Assembly: GCA_030407085.1 (NCBI GenBank)
Contig: CM059587.1
Location: 106,935,501-106,999,500 of the forward strand
Direction of reading: 5' to 3'
Source: Trichopria drosophilae
Lineage: Eukaryota > Arthropoda > Insecta > Hymenoptera > Diapriidae
DNA: 64,000 nucleotides
Made by a program: the position numbers and the translations under genes. Every line of letters starts with the position of its first letter. Position 1 is the stretch's first letter. Under the pieces are notes generated by a model. The model did not search any database. It had not been told where the DNA came from and saw only the letters and a list, made by a program, of their open reading frames with translations. Positions 36,310 to 48,959 of this stretch are shown here, piece by piece.

Positions 36310-39300
36310 CCATTTCCCTGTGAGGTATCACATACAAAAAGGGTTAATGGAACTGAAAAAAATAGATGTAACATTTGAATTGCTCCATGCAAAAAGGGAA
36401 CTAAGTAATTTTAGATAATTTTTAGAAAAATGAAAAACTGATGTATTTTATTTTACATACAGAATAAATAATATAAATATTATTCAACAGAAATGTAATT
36501 TTTATGCAATTACAACAACAAAGATAAGATTTTATGCTTAAAATTGAAAGGTGTTTCTTACAAAGAGCAGTAGTTGACTTACAAGTATACCTTTTTTGCA
36601 TGCATCACTATAAAATCGAAACAAAACAAGACTTGTTTACTAGAAGATTGTGGCCAAAATATGGGCGACCTCCAATTTTTATAATCATCTTGGCAATCAA
36701 GAGGCAAAAATACGTAAAAAACCAAATTGTATTTTTCTTTAGTTTTGTCTTTCCGAAGACTTACCCTAACGTTTTATTTGTAATTTATTGGGAACAGTAT
36801 AATTACACTCTGGGATATTTTAATTTCAATTATCTTCGTCTATATCATTAGTAATAATAGGCCACTACACACATGATCGAAGAATTATAAAAATCTAAAT
36901 ATTTACCTGGAATATGGTTTAATTTTTTAAAATCAATTTTACTTTTTTTATCAGAACTTGGCCACTAGTAAGTACGGGGTAAGCTTTATCAGGATAATTG
37001 CAAAAATGACCGGTTAAAATTGATGATAAATCGTTCATATTTGACATTACACAACACAAAGACATTTCATTTTCAGGACTAAGTCCAGGACTTAGATCCC
37101 TATGGAAAATGAAGATTAACAATTTATAATGTGTCGAACTACAGATCTGGGCATTAAAATTAAGAATTTATTATTATCTCAATTTCGTAAAAAATAGACT
37201 TAGTACCCTTATTGCAAAAAACAATATTCATTTAATTTGTAAAATTAACAACATAAAAAAGTTTAAAGTGACGGAATGTTATTTTTACAATTAAAAAAAC
37301 AAAATCCTACAATAGTATTCAGCGTATTGAAGGAGGTTAGCTATAATATAAGGTTTATTTTACTATTCCGAAATATTTAAAATGACTACATTGAGGTTCT
37401 TTATATGGTGAATTTCTGATCAGTCCAGGAATATTGCAAGGTCTGCTGTTTCTTCATCTGTAAAATATTATATAATAATCAAACATTAAACTGTCCTTTG
37501 CACAGGTCGAATTCCTTGAAATTCACCATAATTGCAACAGATTCTGTTGTTTTCTCAGTTTCACTCATCTTTTCGTGTACCGTAATATTGGATAAAGTTA
37601 AAGGTAGCCTATTGTCAAAATATTAATGTTAAACTTCAAATTAAAGTTTCATTAACTAAAATGCATCGCTAACTCAGCTGGAAAAAAGGAGTAAATATCT
37701 ATACAATGTCCGAAATTGTGAATGTTTGATTTCTGAAATATACCTATCTGATCTAAAATTCAGTTTTGATACGATATTAATGACTTTTAGAGGTAATCTG
37801 ATGCCATAACGCATAATAAAATCCGCAAATTCAACAATAAGATTCAAAACTTCTTTATTTCAGAAATTTAATAAAGTAAAATAAATACAATTTTTGTACA
37901 TACACCATTGGAAAGAGCGGTCCTTGGCCAATAAGAAATGACTAGTATCAAATTTTTCTCATAGAGTTTAAATGCTAAAATAGAGAGTCAAACTTCATGA
38001 TGAAATTTTTGTACAGTTGGGTGTTAAAGGGTTAACAAAAATTATATAAATTAAAGCTGCCCTACCACCTGGCAATGTCGAAAAAAGAAACGTAACATAA
38101 AAGGACATAAGAAACCTAAGTATCAAGCAAATCCATTTTGAATTTATATTGAACTAACTTCATATTCCTAACCAGCAATTTTAAAACCCTTTGTCTTCTT
38201 GAAATTTCCCATAATTTATAGGCTATTTGAGAAAATCGGTACTTAAATCGACAGGGTTAATATTAATTACCAATATTAATGTGGTGGAAGAGAAGATGAT
38301 TTTTGCTTATAACTTTGTGACATTATTTGATTAATAATAAAATTGGTCAACGTTTCAATATTATTAAAGAAAGAAATTAGTTTTTTAATTGTTTACGTTG
38401 TAATGTCTAACATGTTCTGTTTTTCATATGCTTTAGAATCTAAACTTAACATAATTTCTAAATGTCTAGAAGTCGGACTTATAAATTCTCTCCAGTATTA
38501 ATCATAACCTAAGATGAGTTCTCTGCATCGTTGTAAAATCTTAAATGTAATATATGATGACATAAAGTAAGGTGATAATCCACTAAGTTAATAACGGAGC
38601 AATACAAAAAAATTCAAATTACAACTAAATAACAATGAATCCAAACCTTTTTAGCACAATTTCAATCATGTCGACAGTCCATAATAAATTCTTGATTCGG
38701 TAGACATTTTACCTTCAACTTTAAAGAGAAATACAAAGTATTTAACATTCTTTCATGTCAGCGCCAAAGTCAGCTTATCGAGTAACTTTGTGTATACAAA
38801 AACTAATAGTAGATTGTGCAACTAGGGAGCAAAATAGGTGTTTACCGATTTGTGCAATTAGAATGAGGCTATACAACTCTACTTTGTTCCACGTAGGAAA
38901 ACATGTTATTTTTCTACCGTGATATTGGGAGCAAAATAGGATTTTACTCTTCGTGTATAAGAAAAACAATTAATATTGTCATTACACTAAATGTTTCAGT
39001 CTTTTATACATAAATTTAAATACGAGTTGATACATAAACAGCCAAAATATTTTTCAGTCATAAATTGTGAATTTTCACGCGAGCACCAGCAACTTTTTCT
39101 CCGCATCAAATTTTGTTTCGCTCACATTAGACTTCCGATATCTCAGGATTGTATTCAGATTTCAGTTCTGGAACTTGCTTGCCGTGAAACACACGTAGGA
39201 AACCAAGAACGATTCCAGCGAGCTGCTTGCCTTTTAAAGGAAGTGTATTGTTGCACCTGCCATTTTTTAAGGCGTAATGCCATATAGGTGCTACGAAAAA

Positions 39301-40374
39301 ATTACCTAGCTTTTCACCGATTTTCCATGTTTTTATTTCCTTTAATGGAACTAATGGACCATTGTTCATTTAAAACCGTTTTCACCATCGCCATTTTATA
39401 TAAATGTGGGAACTCGTAGAAATGATCAAATTTCACAAATTCTTTCGAATGCGTCAAACAAGATCAAACATACCTACACGTACTTACTAAGCTTGTTATG
39501 CTTGTAAAACCATGTCCATATAAAATTGGGTCTTCTTTTTAAAGCAGCAGATTTAAGATTCCATTGGATTCGAAATTCCCTGCCCTGGTACTGCGCTAAA
39601 TGGGTAGATCGCAATGGTTAAAGGAAACTGCAGGGATTGGGAAGGGGTACGATCTGTTCTTCGTGATCTCAAAACTCGAAGCCAAGATCAATTTATCTCG
39701 ATATCCGGCCTGAATGCAGGTTCCCGCGTTCTCCTCTCTTGCTAGAGATTTGCACGAGATGGCGAGATAAGAGAGTAAAAAATGAACAGCTGCGAAACAG
39801 CAAGAACGGGGGACGAGGATTCATTTTTACTATCAAGAATCGGTTAACGAAAATGGCTGAAAAAACAACAGCCAAATTTGGCTATTGTCTTTTTATTGAG
39901 TTTTTACCTGATTTTATCACATAGCTGATACAGAATAAAATGAGGATATCGTGTGAATTTTAAGTTTGTCGATCCAACAATAATTGCGATCGTACCAGAT
40001 CAATCGAATTACACTGGCGATATTTGCAGACGGAGTACCGCTATTTGAGAAATCTTGTTATCTCAACAAATCGTAATTCGTTGCTTTCTCTTTAACAATA
40101 TTTTATGGATGCGAAATATAGGATAATATAAGTAGATAACAAAACGAATGTAAACCACGAAATATACAATAAAAAAGATCTGATTTTCAGAGATGTTTTT
40201 GGTTTATGAACTGGAGTTATGTAAGATCACATAACGTAAAAAGCAGTGCAAATTCGCTGAAACTCAAAATGCAAAAACGGACATTTTTTTACAAACGTTT
40301 TGTAATTAAATTTTTTTTCTGTCGAAAAAAAACAGATATTTAATTCCATTATGTTCCGTAGAGTTTAATATAGT
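36310..40374. other. AT-rich stretch without a supportable gene
   Basis: The longest frames are 105 codons (36534-36851 plus) and 98 codons (38991-39287 plus), both Phe/Tyr/Ile/Lys-rich without motif. Between 36306 and 38035 the words AAAGGGTTAATGG and AAAGGGTTAACAAAA recur, possibly ends of a decayed TTAA-type element. The sequence around 39560-39800 is somewhat more GC-rich. Confidence 0.42.
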
Positions 40375-40441
40375 ACCTGGTTCGTTGGATGGTGATCCGA
40401 AGGACCCGAGTTCAAGTCATGGTGGGCAAAGTTTTTTTTTT
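40375..40441 (+). other. tRNA-like sequence with poly-T, SINE-like
   Basis: TCCGAAGGACCCGAGTTCAA, GTC has a B-box-like core (40408-40418), and a run of ten T follows at 40432-40441. It aligns with the minus-strand element at 41.56-41.66 kb (CGAAAGGTCCCGAATTCAAG, TCCC). Non-functional as a tRNA by eye. Confidence 0.45.
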
Positions 40442-41059
40442 AATTGACATTGCAAAAATCTTTTAACCATCGGGCTCCGCTGCAGTAGCAAGGTGCAATC
40501 AAATCTGTTAGATCTTGTAAGGACCTTCCTTAAGCACCAAAATATTCGTCGAGTACTTTAGCAAACTTCAATCCACCATTTTGTAATCACTAAATGACAA
40601 AATCTAACCATACACTCCTAATTAGAGAGCATTAAAATCTTTCAGTTTTATTGACCCTTGAAAGGTTCAACTTTTGATTTTCGAAGTTCATCTCAACGTC
40701 CAGCTCTTTTTTTCATTTTCAAGAAAGAAAAAAGCAAATTTGAAAGAGTTTGAACCTGTATTTTTGTGAAAATATTCCATGAAATGGTGTGTCGGATACT
40801 TATTAGTAACAATATATTTACGAGTGATTTGATGTGAAACGACATGATGATCCAGAATCTTTAGAACTAACCCGACTGAGTTTGATCACTGCGAATCCAA
40901 AAGACAACTCACGTCACGAGATCATTTCTGCCGAATCCATTTACCAAAAAAGCCATGATAATAATTGTCGCAAGTGAAAAAATTGTTCCGCGACAGGCAA
41001 GTTGGACGGAGCTTAAAATGAAGCTCTACTGATAAGTTTTATCGGACGGATGAGTTTAA

Positions 41060-41340
41060 AGAACATCTTAATGAGAAATGCAGCGTTGGATTTGCTCACC
41101 TTGAATAGCGTGACGCCCCGCAATTTCACGGGGGGCAGGGGGAAAACCCAGGGGCGAATAAACGCGGCGTAATATAGCCCGAGGGTCGTCGGGCTCCTGC
41201 GAACTTTTTAAATACTTTCGAAGTCCCTCGTAAGGATGACAAATTGAACGTAGCTCATGAGTACCAGGAGGGATCATTTTCTCGTTTCTCTCTTGCTCTT
41301 TTCATTGCACGTCGACGATTAATTCGATACCCTCTCGCTC
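41060..41340. promoter_or_regulatory. GC-rich island
   Basis: GCGTGACGCCCCGCAATTTC, ACGGGGGGCAGGGGG and GCCCGAGGGTCGTCGGGC (a hairpin) in AT-rich flanks. A 69-codon minus frame is not recognisable. Confidence 0.32.
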
Positions 41341-41562
41341 TATCCCCATTTTTGTTCATCTTTTCCTCTGCATTTATATGCCTCCACTTCTCCAAGACGT
41401 GAAACTTTTAACTTCTGAACTTTACATATCGTTTAAGGATTCTGATTCTGAAAACAAAAATTCATCTGTACAAATTCAGAATCAATTACATTTGTTCGAA
41501 AATGTTCAATCCTTATGATAACAATGAGCATTTTTGTAATTTTTAAAATTATTTTGATATTT

Positions 41563-41655
41563 AAAAAAAAACTTAATGCGCCGGGACTTGAATTCGGGAC
41601 CTTTCGATTGTAGGTTGTGTTGAAACTGCAACTAAATCAGTGTAATTTCGTTACT
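41563..41655 (-). other. tRNA-like sequence with poly-T, SINE-like
   Basis: Read on the minus strand: CAATCGAAAGGTCCCGAATT, CAAGTCCCGGCGCA, then TTAAG and a run of nine T (A-run at 41563-41571). The T-arm pairs only in part. It faces the 40.4 kb copy, about 1.1 kb away, in opposite orientation. Confidence 0.45.
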
Positions 41656-42863
41656 AGGGGGCTTTTCGGAGCTCTGAGCATGAATCTTGTGTTAGCTTGT
41701 CAAACATGAAAATAGCGATTCTGATACGGAGAATGAATTTTTTGAAAATTGGACCATTTTCCAACTCCACAAATCGAATACAATAGATGTGAATACTATT
41801 CGCAAGTCTTCGTGCATCGAATTATATTCTATGGGAATAGAATAAGAAGATTTAAGTGCATTAGATCAGACATTCGACCGCCATATTGGAATCGCTATTT
41901 TTTTTTTAATGCCTAACAACAGATTGGTCCTGATGGCATCCTAACGAGCTCTTATGTTTTTAAGAGTACGTCTTTTACGACATTTGCTGCAAATTTGCAT
42001 TTGTAGTTAAGATTGATTAAGGTGAGCTTATTTCAATTTACTTTCACTAATACAATTTTAATGCAGACATATTTTCGAACTCAGAACTACATATTTGTAA
42101 ATTATTTTTTCAAATGTATATTTTCAGCAATTGTAGACATGTAGACTGAAAGATGACAATCCTACATGAGCACGACGAAGAAAAGCGTCCTGAAGTTAAC
42201 ATGAAAATCCATTACGAGCGTCAAGATTCATTAATTCGATAATAATTTAACGAACTGCTGTCTGTACTGCTTGTTTCCACAGCCTCGTCTCTCTGGAAAT
42301 GAAAATCCTTTCTATTCTTTTCCCCCAGAGCGATTCCCATCAAATCCGCGGATGCATTCATCCCTAAATCGAAAACGCATCTGTCTCGAATCGAGTTCTT
42401 TTTCGTAATTAACGCATTAAGCTGAGATGAGCATTGTTGGCGAAGGCTCGGCTAAATCCGTTTGACAAGAAATATTTTTAAGATTAAAAAATCTTAATCC
42501 ATGTCGGCCAAGATTAATATTTCTTTCATAAAATATAATAATCGGTTTCTCAGGTTTCATGAATATGACAATAAAAATTATTCATTTATTTCTGAGCGTT
42601 TTAAATGAAAATACCGTAAGATATTCTCATATCAACTTACACCGAGAAAATATATGAGTAATAGGTACCATTGATTGGTATTTACTACAACTGTGGTACT
42701 ATATACCGATAACACAGGTCCACTTAATAAGACTTTCTTTTTAGATATACTAGTGATTGTCGGTGTATTTTTGGGCTCTAAATACGATGGCAGGTGGCAA
42801 AAATGACAGGTCAAAAAGCCGACTGTCAAAAAATCGACACTTCAATTGGCGTAAATCTTGTTA

Positions 42864-43099
42864 CAATTGAATCCCGGTGTAATATCATCTCGCTATATTT
42901 ACGTCCCAGCATATTTGCCCGGTTCTGTCTCGTTATATTTACGTGTTGCCGCCCTCTTTTCCCCACCTTGCGGGTCGTAATAAGGGCCTGCTGTGACATC
43001 ACACCACTGAAGGGAGTGGGAGAAGCGATGATCCCATTCTTTTGTTAAATATAGCGAGACAGAAGGGGAAGGCCCGAGTAGGTGAATATACCGGGACTG
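42864..43099. mobile_element. TA-flanked MITE, copy A of a two-copy family
   Basis: 236-bp element with left end CAATTGAATCCCGG and right end CCGGGACTG, flanked by TA at 42862-42863 and 43100-43101. Its interior matches the element at 57760-57996: CACCTTGCG, GGGCCTGCTGTGACRTCAC, ACTGAAGGGAGTG, then GTTAAATATAGCGAGAC. Ends have decayed from CAGT to CAAT on the left. An open frame of 84 codons across it is not a gene. Confidence 0.82.
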
Positions 43100-43799
43100 T
43101 ACTCGGAAATCATAAAATATATGGTATATATTATATAAAATTGATGAATTTTCTGCATTTTTATCGTTTAAATCATAATTTTTTGGTGCTATAAAAAGAG
43201 TGTTGCGATACAATATAAACCCGGGAACTTGACTAAAAAATATTTTTGAGTTGACATAAATTTTTATTTAAAACCTAAGCAAAAGGTTGTTTCATATAAA
43301 ATTAAGAAGATTTAAAAATTCCTAATTATATTAATATGTTTTCATTTATTAATAAACATTGAAAACACAAAAAAGAGGAACATAGTGAATTGTGAATTCG
43401 ATAGGCTAAAATCGTAAGATTCTTGCAAAAATTTAAATTACAAAAAAAATATAAAATTCTGTAAAAAATTAACGAAACTACTTGCCAAACTGTTCATTAT
43501 TCTCAGCAGTTTTTTTTTTTGTGAATTTAATAAAAAAATCTTAAATTTATTACTTAAAACGTAAATAGTATTTTTCGGATTTTGCGACTATAGAACCGAA
43601 AAAAACACGTATGTAAACAAATCGCAATTTTATTCGTTGCTGTACGAATAGTAGCAGCCGAGTTATGCACTTTGCTTCGCAGACAAACATTTTAAGCCTT
43701 TCATTGTGCCGGCCGACACAAGTTTTTGAAGTGATATTACAATTTGTTTTCTATTTGTATAGATCCTCCTTAATTTGATGATCTACTAATTTTTAAAAA

Positions 43800-44220
43800 T
43801 ATCGAAAATGGATTCCAAATTTAATAAAACTCTTAATCGCGTGGCAAATCGGAGCATTAATTTTTCTCGCATCCGGTTAGACGTCGCGACAACAAAAACA
43901 AAAACAGTAGTGAAAGAGAACGCGAGAAAAATGCCGTGCGGGGGTGATAGGACGATTCGGTCAGAGGGGGCGGCAAACACACCGGCGGATATCTCGCAGC
44001 GAGTTAATTCCGTCCTAGGGAGTAGCTTGCGAGGGGGTTGTCGGGGCAAAAGAGGGCGAGAAAGAAACAGTGCAGAACGAGTCGCCCAGGAGAGATAACA
44101 CATTTTGACGGTATAAAAATGAGTATTTTCCCGCCTCTATCTGCACCAAGATAGCGCGCACCCGGAGTTGGATACCTCTCCTCGGTACCACCCCCGTCTC
44201 TTCCGCCGCGTCTCACCACT
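43800..44220. promoter_or_regulatory. GC-rich island
   Basis: ATGCCGTGCGGGGGTGATAG, GGGGGCGGCAAACACACCGG and CGGAGTTGGATACC. Frames of 96 (plus), 105 and 71 codons (minus) overlap, which argues against any one being coding. Confidence 0.35.
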
Positions 44221-44473
44221 AATCTTTTTTTTTCTACTGGACATCGAGGTTTTGGTCGATGGTTTTTGTTAATTTTATGGTGATTTTTAGATTACAATTT
44301 ATTTATATTATCATGATAGTAACGAGAGACGAGGAAATACAAGAGAATTGTGGTTCAACAAGATCTCTGTACGAGGCGAGAGATCTTGATGAGGGATAAC
44401 ATGTTCTGATGCCTTTATAGCAATTTAAACGATATTATTTCTCGAGAGGTATAACTAATAATTATACAGCCAT

Positions 44474-45538
44474 ACAACAAAAAATTTTTGTTCTGTCCTG
44501 GAGGTCTCACGATGTGTAGCGTATGTGTTTGGGGTCGCTCGAATCCGAATCCGAGGTCCATTTAACTCCATCAGATCAGGGTTTTTATATAAACCCATAA
44601 ACCAATATGGCGGACACCTTTTGGAAAAATTCATCGGATTCGCTTGAAACTCGTTACTCAGGGGTTTTTGGGGGTCGCTGGTTACGAATTTAATATTAGT
44701 TTTCAAAAATTCAAAAGAAAGGACAAAATTACTGTAACGGTTTGGATCAAACTCACTCCTGATAGAGGTATACTCTACTCTATCCCGTGTAGAATTTTCC
44801 ATATTTTGGCTATAATTTGGCATGAAACGCCTTCCCAGATCCGGGCCAATTCTAGGAAGGTGTTTCGAAGAACGGGGAAAACGTTTCCACCAAGACATTA
44901 AAATTGTTGAAACTAGCTATCAGAGAGCGTAGGATGTCAATATGTTGGCAAATTTTTGCTGGATCCTCAAAAGAGAATCACTTGAACAGAACAACAAGCG
45001 TAAAAGAAATCCTCTATACAGATCGTCTGAAGAGAAAAGAACACGATATAGGTCAAAAAAAAAGAGAACCATTAAAATATTATGCGTTTTAGGAGCAACA
45101 TTCTTATAATCAATCATGATGTACAAAATCCGATCGAGCAACCTCCCCACGATGTACATCGGGTAATGCCAATGCCGACGGTACACGGATTCAGAAAATT
45201 GGTCTTAATTAAATGAATGTAAAAAGAAAGTCATTTTCTGAGGATACATAAAAATCCAGATTTTAATGGGGTTAAATAGACCTCGAATTCCGCCATTTTT
45301 AATTTTTGAAAACTGATATCAAATTCGTAATCAGCGACCCCTAAAATCCCCGCGTAACGAGTTTCAAGCGAATCCGATGAATTTTTTCAAAAGGTGTCCG
45401 CCATATTGTTTTTTTTAGGGTTATATCAAAACCCTGATCTGATGGGGTTAAATGGACCTGTGATGCGGATTCAGCGACTCCAAATATATAAGGTACACAT
45501 AGTGAGACCTCCAGGTCAGATAAAAAATTTTTTGTTGT
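44474..45538. repeat. Large inverted duplication with 243-bp arms
   Basis: The left arm (44474-44716) and right arm (45296-45538) are reverse complements at high identity by eye, nearly 90 percent. Shared blocks include CCTGGAGGTCTCAC, AGGTCCATTTAAC, CATCAGATCAGGGTTTT, AATATGGCGGACACCTTTTG and TTCATCGGATTCGCTTGAAA. The arms carry the dispersed GGTCGCTGATTACGAATT repeat found elsewhere in the window. The spacer of about 580 bp (44717-45295) has short open frames (85 codons at 44644 and 62 codons at 44904) that I do not recognise. Inside the right end a second partial unit repeats the GGGGTTAAATRGACCT block. Confidence 0.85.
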
Positions 45539-45589
45539 GGGCTGTGTTATGACACGAATAAAATTCGAATTAGGCGTATGACGCTCCGT

Positions 45590-46010
45590 AGCACGAAATA
45601 GTACTTTTTGATACACGTGTCCGTAAAGTAGACACTTTACGAACTCCTTTTAGTCGGTAAAGTGTGACTTTACGGACTGATCTCTGCACTTTACGGACTA
45701 AAAACAGTCGTTAAACTGCCTACTTTTGCGAACAGTGTATCAAAACATAGTGTTCGCTCCTCGGCCGTAAAATTGAACTTTACGGCCTAGGACCGAAAAG
45801 TACTATGTCCAGTTAGTAGGCGTAAAATAGCCATTTTGCGCTTGGTGACCGAATCATTTTACGATATAATTTACTATTATTCATCTTTTCTTTGCTATAA
45901 TTTGTAAAAATTACTATTTTTACAATCTTCTAAATAGAAAAGTTTTGTTCGCCCTGCGGTCGTAGAACTTCTCGCCCTTGGTATGAAAACTACTATTTCG
46001 TACTAAGGCA
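45590..46010. repeat. Foldback region of GTAAAGT / ACTTTAC words
   Basis: The left edge CGAAATAGTACTTTTTGAT and the right edge (reverse complement TACGAAATAGTAGTTTTC) are inverted. Between them the words CGTAAAGT, ACTTTACG, CGTAAAAT and ATTTTACG occur many times in both orientations. Related pieces are at 8680-8790, 33860-34030, 46260-46440 and 59580-59700. It directly abuts the right arm of the 44474-45538 inverted duplication. Non-coding, likely hairpin-forming. Confidence 0.68.
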
Positions 46011-46049
46011 CAGTAGGCCAAACGACTTTTTGACCAAAAGTGTGGAAGT

Positions 46050-46145
46050 TTTGAGATTTAGCGAAATCTTGTTACACCAAGGTTTTTGGAGTCGCAGAAT
46101 ACGAATGTGATACTAGATTTTAAACATTCAAAACGCATCGAACAA
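46050..46145. repeat. Fragment of the dispersed GATTACGAAT repeat
   Basis: GGTTTTTGGAGTCGCAGAAT followed by ACGAATGTGATACTAGATTT and TTCAAAACGCATCG matches the repeat arms at 44.5-45.5 kb. Confidence 0.65.
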
Positions 46146-46259
46146 TAAGAATTTGTAGATCAGCAAATCCTAAGTAAAAACTAGTTCCATTATCTCTGAA
46201 TACAGTGGTTAGTATTTTGTTTAAATATTGCGAAAGATTTTCGGAAGTAGGGCTCTTGG

Positions 46260-46440
46260 CCATTGTGCAAGAGCGTAAAATAAGAGTTTTACGTCCCGGT
46301 TGGTTATTGTACGCACGAGGAATTGCGAATAATATTTTTCGATTCCATAGGTGCAAATCTCTATTTTTACTAATTATTATGACTTAGTAAAATCCCTATC
46401 TAATAGGCCGTGAAATGGACACTTTACGCCTGCAAAAGAT
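46260..46440. repeat. Member of the CGTAAAAT / TTTTACG family
   Basis: GAGCGTAAAATAAGAGTTTT, ACGTCCCGGTTGG and GGCCGTGAAATGGACACTTT, ACGCC fall in the same word family as the adjacent 45.6-46.0 kb region. Confidence 0.45.
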
Positions 46441-46716
46441 TGTTATCGAAGAAAAAAGAACCAGACACTGATTCGGTTAATTAATCAATATAAATGAGGT
46501 AAAATCCTCAAAAATGAAATTTTGGATGTCACCCTCCAGACGATATAACAAATATATTTTAAATATGAGGGTCAATTTTCCTTGCATTTTAACAACATAA
46601 TTTAACTTAAATGTCGGCAGTAATAAAAATGTTTTATAAAAGTATTTGTTAGAATCATAAGGATTGTTTTCCATTAATAATTGTTGACTACTCTTTATGA
46701 AAACACTTTTTTGCAT

Positions 46717-48059
46717 TCAAACTACGTTTCCATTGTCGTAGACTCTACAGTAGATGACACATATTCGACTCAGTGTTTAGTGCAGTAGCCCTATTTAGAA
46801 ACTTGACAATAATTGAAACGTGTCGTACCTTTGATGTGACATATTTTTGGATCTCCTGTACAGTAACATATATTTTTCTGAAATTAATATGTTATTAAGG
46901 TAGTTGATCTACGGGATTTTATATGTTGAGAAATAATATTGTTTTGCATTTCCAAGATTTTAGTTTTTAATACTAATGATATTTTTCAAGAAAAAAAGCA
47001 TTCCTAGCTTGTTTTTTCTCTCATTAAAATTTACAATTATCTTCATTTTTAACTGTCATATCATATATCTTTCAAAAATTAATAATTTTACACAATAATA
47101 ACAACGACTATTTTAATTTACATTGTGAACTTAGAATTGTATGCTTTAAATATAAAAGTTCAAACAACTTCAGTGTCATTTGTCTATAAATCAATTAAGT
47201 TCGTTTACTGCTTCTTATAAAAATGTATTTTACTCCTTTCTTTTCAATTTGTTAGGTTTTTGATTGAATAAAATTTATCAACCATACTTACAAAAAAGGT
47301 TTTCTAACAACCATATCGGAATTCGATGTAAGGAGAACTTTTATTTCACTACAGTGGTGATTTTAGTAAAATTTGAAAAACTCTGTGATTAGAGCCATAA
47401 TAAATTAGGTTGAATCGTTAAACTATTACTTTTTAAGTGATATATCCGTTAATACAAGAAATAACGACTTTATAAGAAATATTTTTCCTTAAGAAAACAC
47501 ATACGGAAAAGATGAATTCATTTTATGTAAAGAAAGCATTATTGTACTTAAACGTGCAAAAATAATTTGTTGAATGCCTTTCTTTACTAACACAAATCTT
47601 GTTCTTATGGCCTTATAAACAAATTTTTTTATTAAACATTGGATTTTTAGGAATCACGGCTTATTTTTTCGAAAAATCAACATTACCAAATGAATGTCTA
47701 TAAACATTATGCCTAATGATTAAAATTATTCATAAAATGTAATATTTTTTTAAATAAAATAAGATCTTTTTAGTATCTTTAGAAATTTGTAACCATCGTT
47801 CATTTAAGCAATTACATGTTCCTTATGCAAAATCAATTTTCAAAATTCATTATGGCGAATGCAAAATGACGAACAAAAATGCAAAAAATTGTTGTTTGTA
47901 TGTTTTAATGCCAAATATTACGTTGTATGTACTCCATGACATTCTTTACTATAATAAATAAATACAGATATTGTGTCAAAAACAAAGACATATAAGGCTA
48001 TATAAAGACATTTGTTACAATAAATTTAATTCTGCCTAAGTTACGTGATCACAAATTAT
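46717..48059. other. AT-rich stretch, nothing recognised
   Basis: No frame above 60 codons and no repeat structure that I can support. Confidence 0.45.
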
Positions 48060-48340
48060 GAACAAATTGAACAAGCAGGTCGCTGATTATGAATGCGGGG
48101 TACATTTTTAAAAATTCAAAAAGGTGGATCTAGTATGACGGACGAAAATAATTGTATAGTTTGGATTTCAAAGAATCTTTGAATTTTAAGGTTTTTAATA
48201 TAGCCTATTACTAAACCAGCGTCATTCTTAAAAATTACAAATGACGGATATAATATGATAATTTGTTCGATCCGCGATTTTGAATTTTGAAAATCTGAGA
48301 TTAGTTTCCTAATCTGTGATCACGGACACATCCGGGTAAC
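48060..48340. repeat. Cluster of the dispersed GATTACGAAT / GGCGGA repeat, with inverted part
   Basis: GGTCGCTGATTATGAATGCG, TTCAAAAAGGTGGATCTAG and ATGACGGACGAAAAT occur on the + strand. Then near 48290-48340 comes TGAGATTAGTTTCCTAATCT followed by GTGATCACGGACACATCC, which reads like the opposite strand of the same unit. The arrangement is partly inverted, as at 44.5-45.5 kb. Confidence 0.62.
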
Positions 48341-48429
48341 ACAATTGAACTTCTTGCAGTGTAGTGAAGAATGCTTGGAAGGGTTAATTAAATATCTTGT
48401 GCAAGGAGTTTAGTTAAGGGGTGCAGATC

Positions 48430-48625
48430 GAAAACCGACAAATAAAAACCCGACAGATTATAAAACCAACGGTTATAAAAACCGATAATAATAAAGCAAA
48501 GAGTAAAAATCTGGCTCTTTGATAAAAATGACTGTCCGTTTCTCGAAGTGTCTATTTTTTTTAGCGGTTTTATGCCTGTAGGTTTTTTGACTAATCGGTT
48601 TTTTGACTAGCCAATTTTTCAACTC
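48430..48625. repeat. Inverted AAAACCGACA / TGTCGGTTTT-type foldback
   Basis: Left half: GAAAACCGACAAATAAAAAC, CCGACAG, AAAACCAACGG, AAAACCGATAAT. Right half: TAGCGGTTTTATGCCTGTAG, GTTTTTTGACTAATCGG, TTTTTTGACTAGCC. The right half shares CGGTTTTATGCCTGT and GGTTTTTTRAC with 14490-14560. Probably the same family as the 16.0-16.6 kb minisatellite. Confidence 0.68.
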
Positions 48626-48959
48626 GCACCCTATTCAAAAAGATGAATAACTATTGAGAGTGTTATTAAACCAGGAACACCTGCTGCATGTATTTTACCT
48701 GTACCCAGTATCTTAATAGTTAATACGTGGCGCTTTATCATAAATATATATCATATTTTACGTGTAACTTCATCAAGAATGATGTGTTTATGATTAACTT
48801 AAATATATCTAACATAAAGTATATTAATGGCAAACATAGCACTTTTCTCTTTGCAAATTTTCAATATACAAATTTCTATCCTACTTTCGATTTTTTATTC
48901 CCTGGTAAAATTTACCGATTTACCCAAAAAGAAGTAAAAAATGACTCCCTCACTTGCGA

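Noticed and set aside
44455..44898. 147-codon minus-strand frame
   Set aside because: It runs through the left arm of the 243-bp inverted repeat, and the frame follows repeat sequence.
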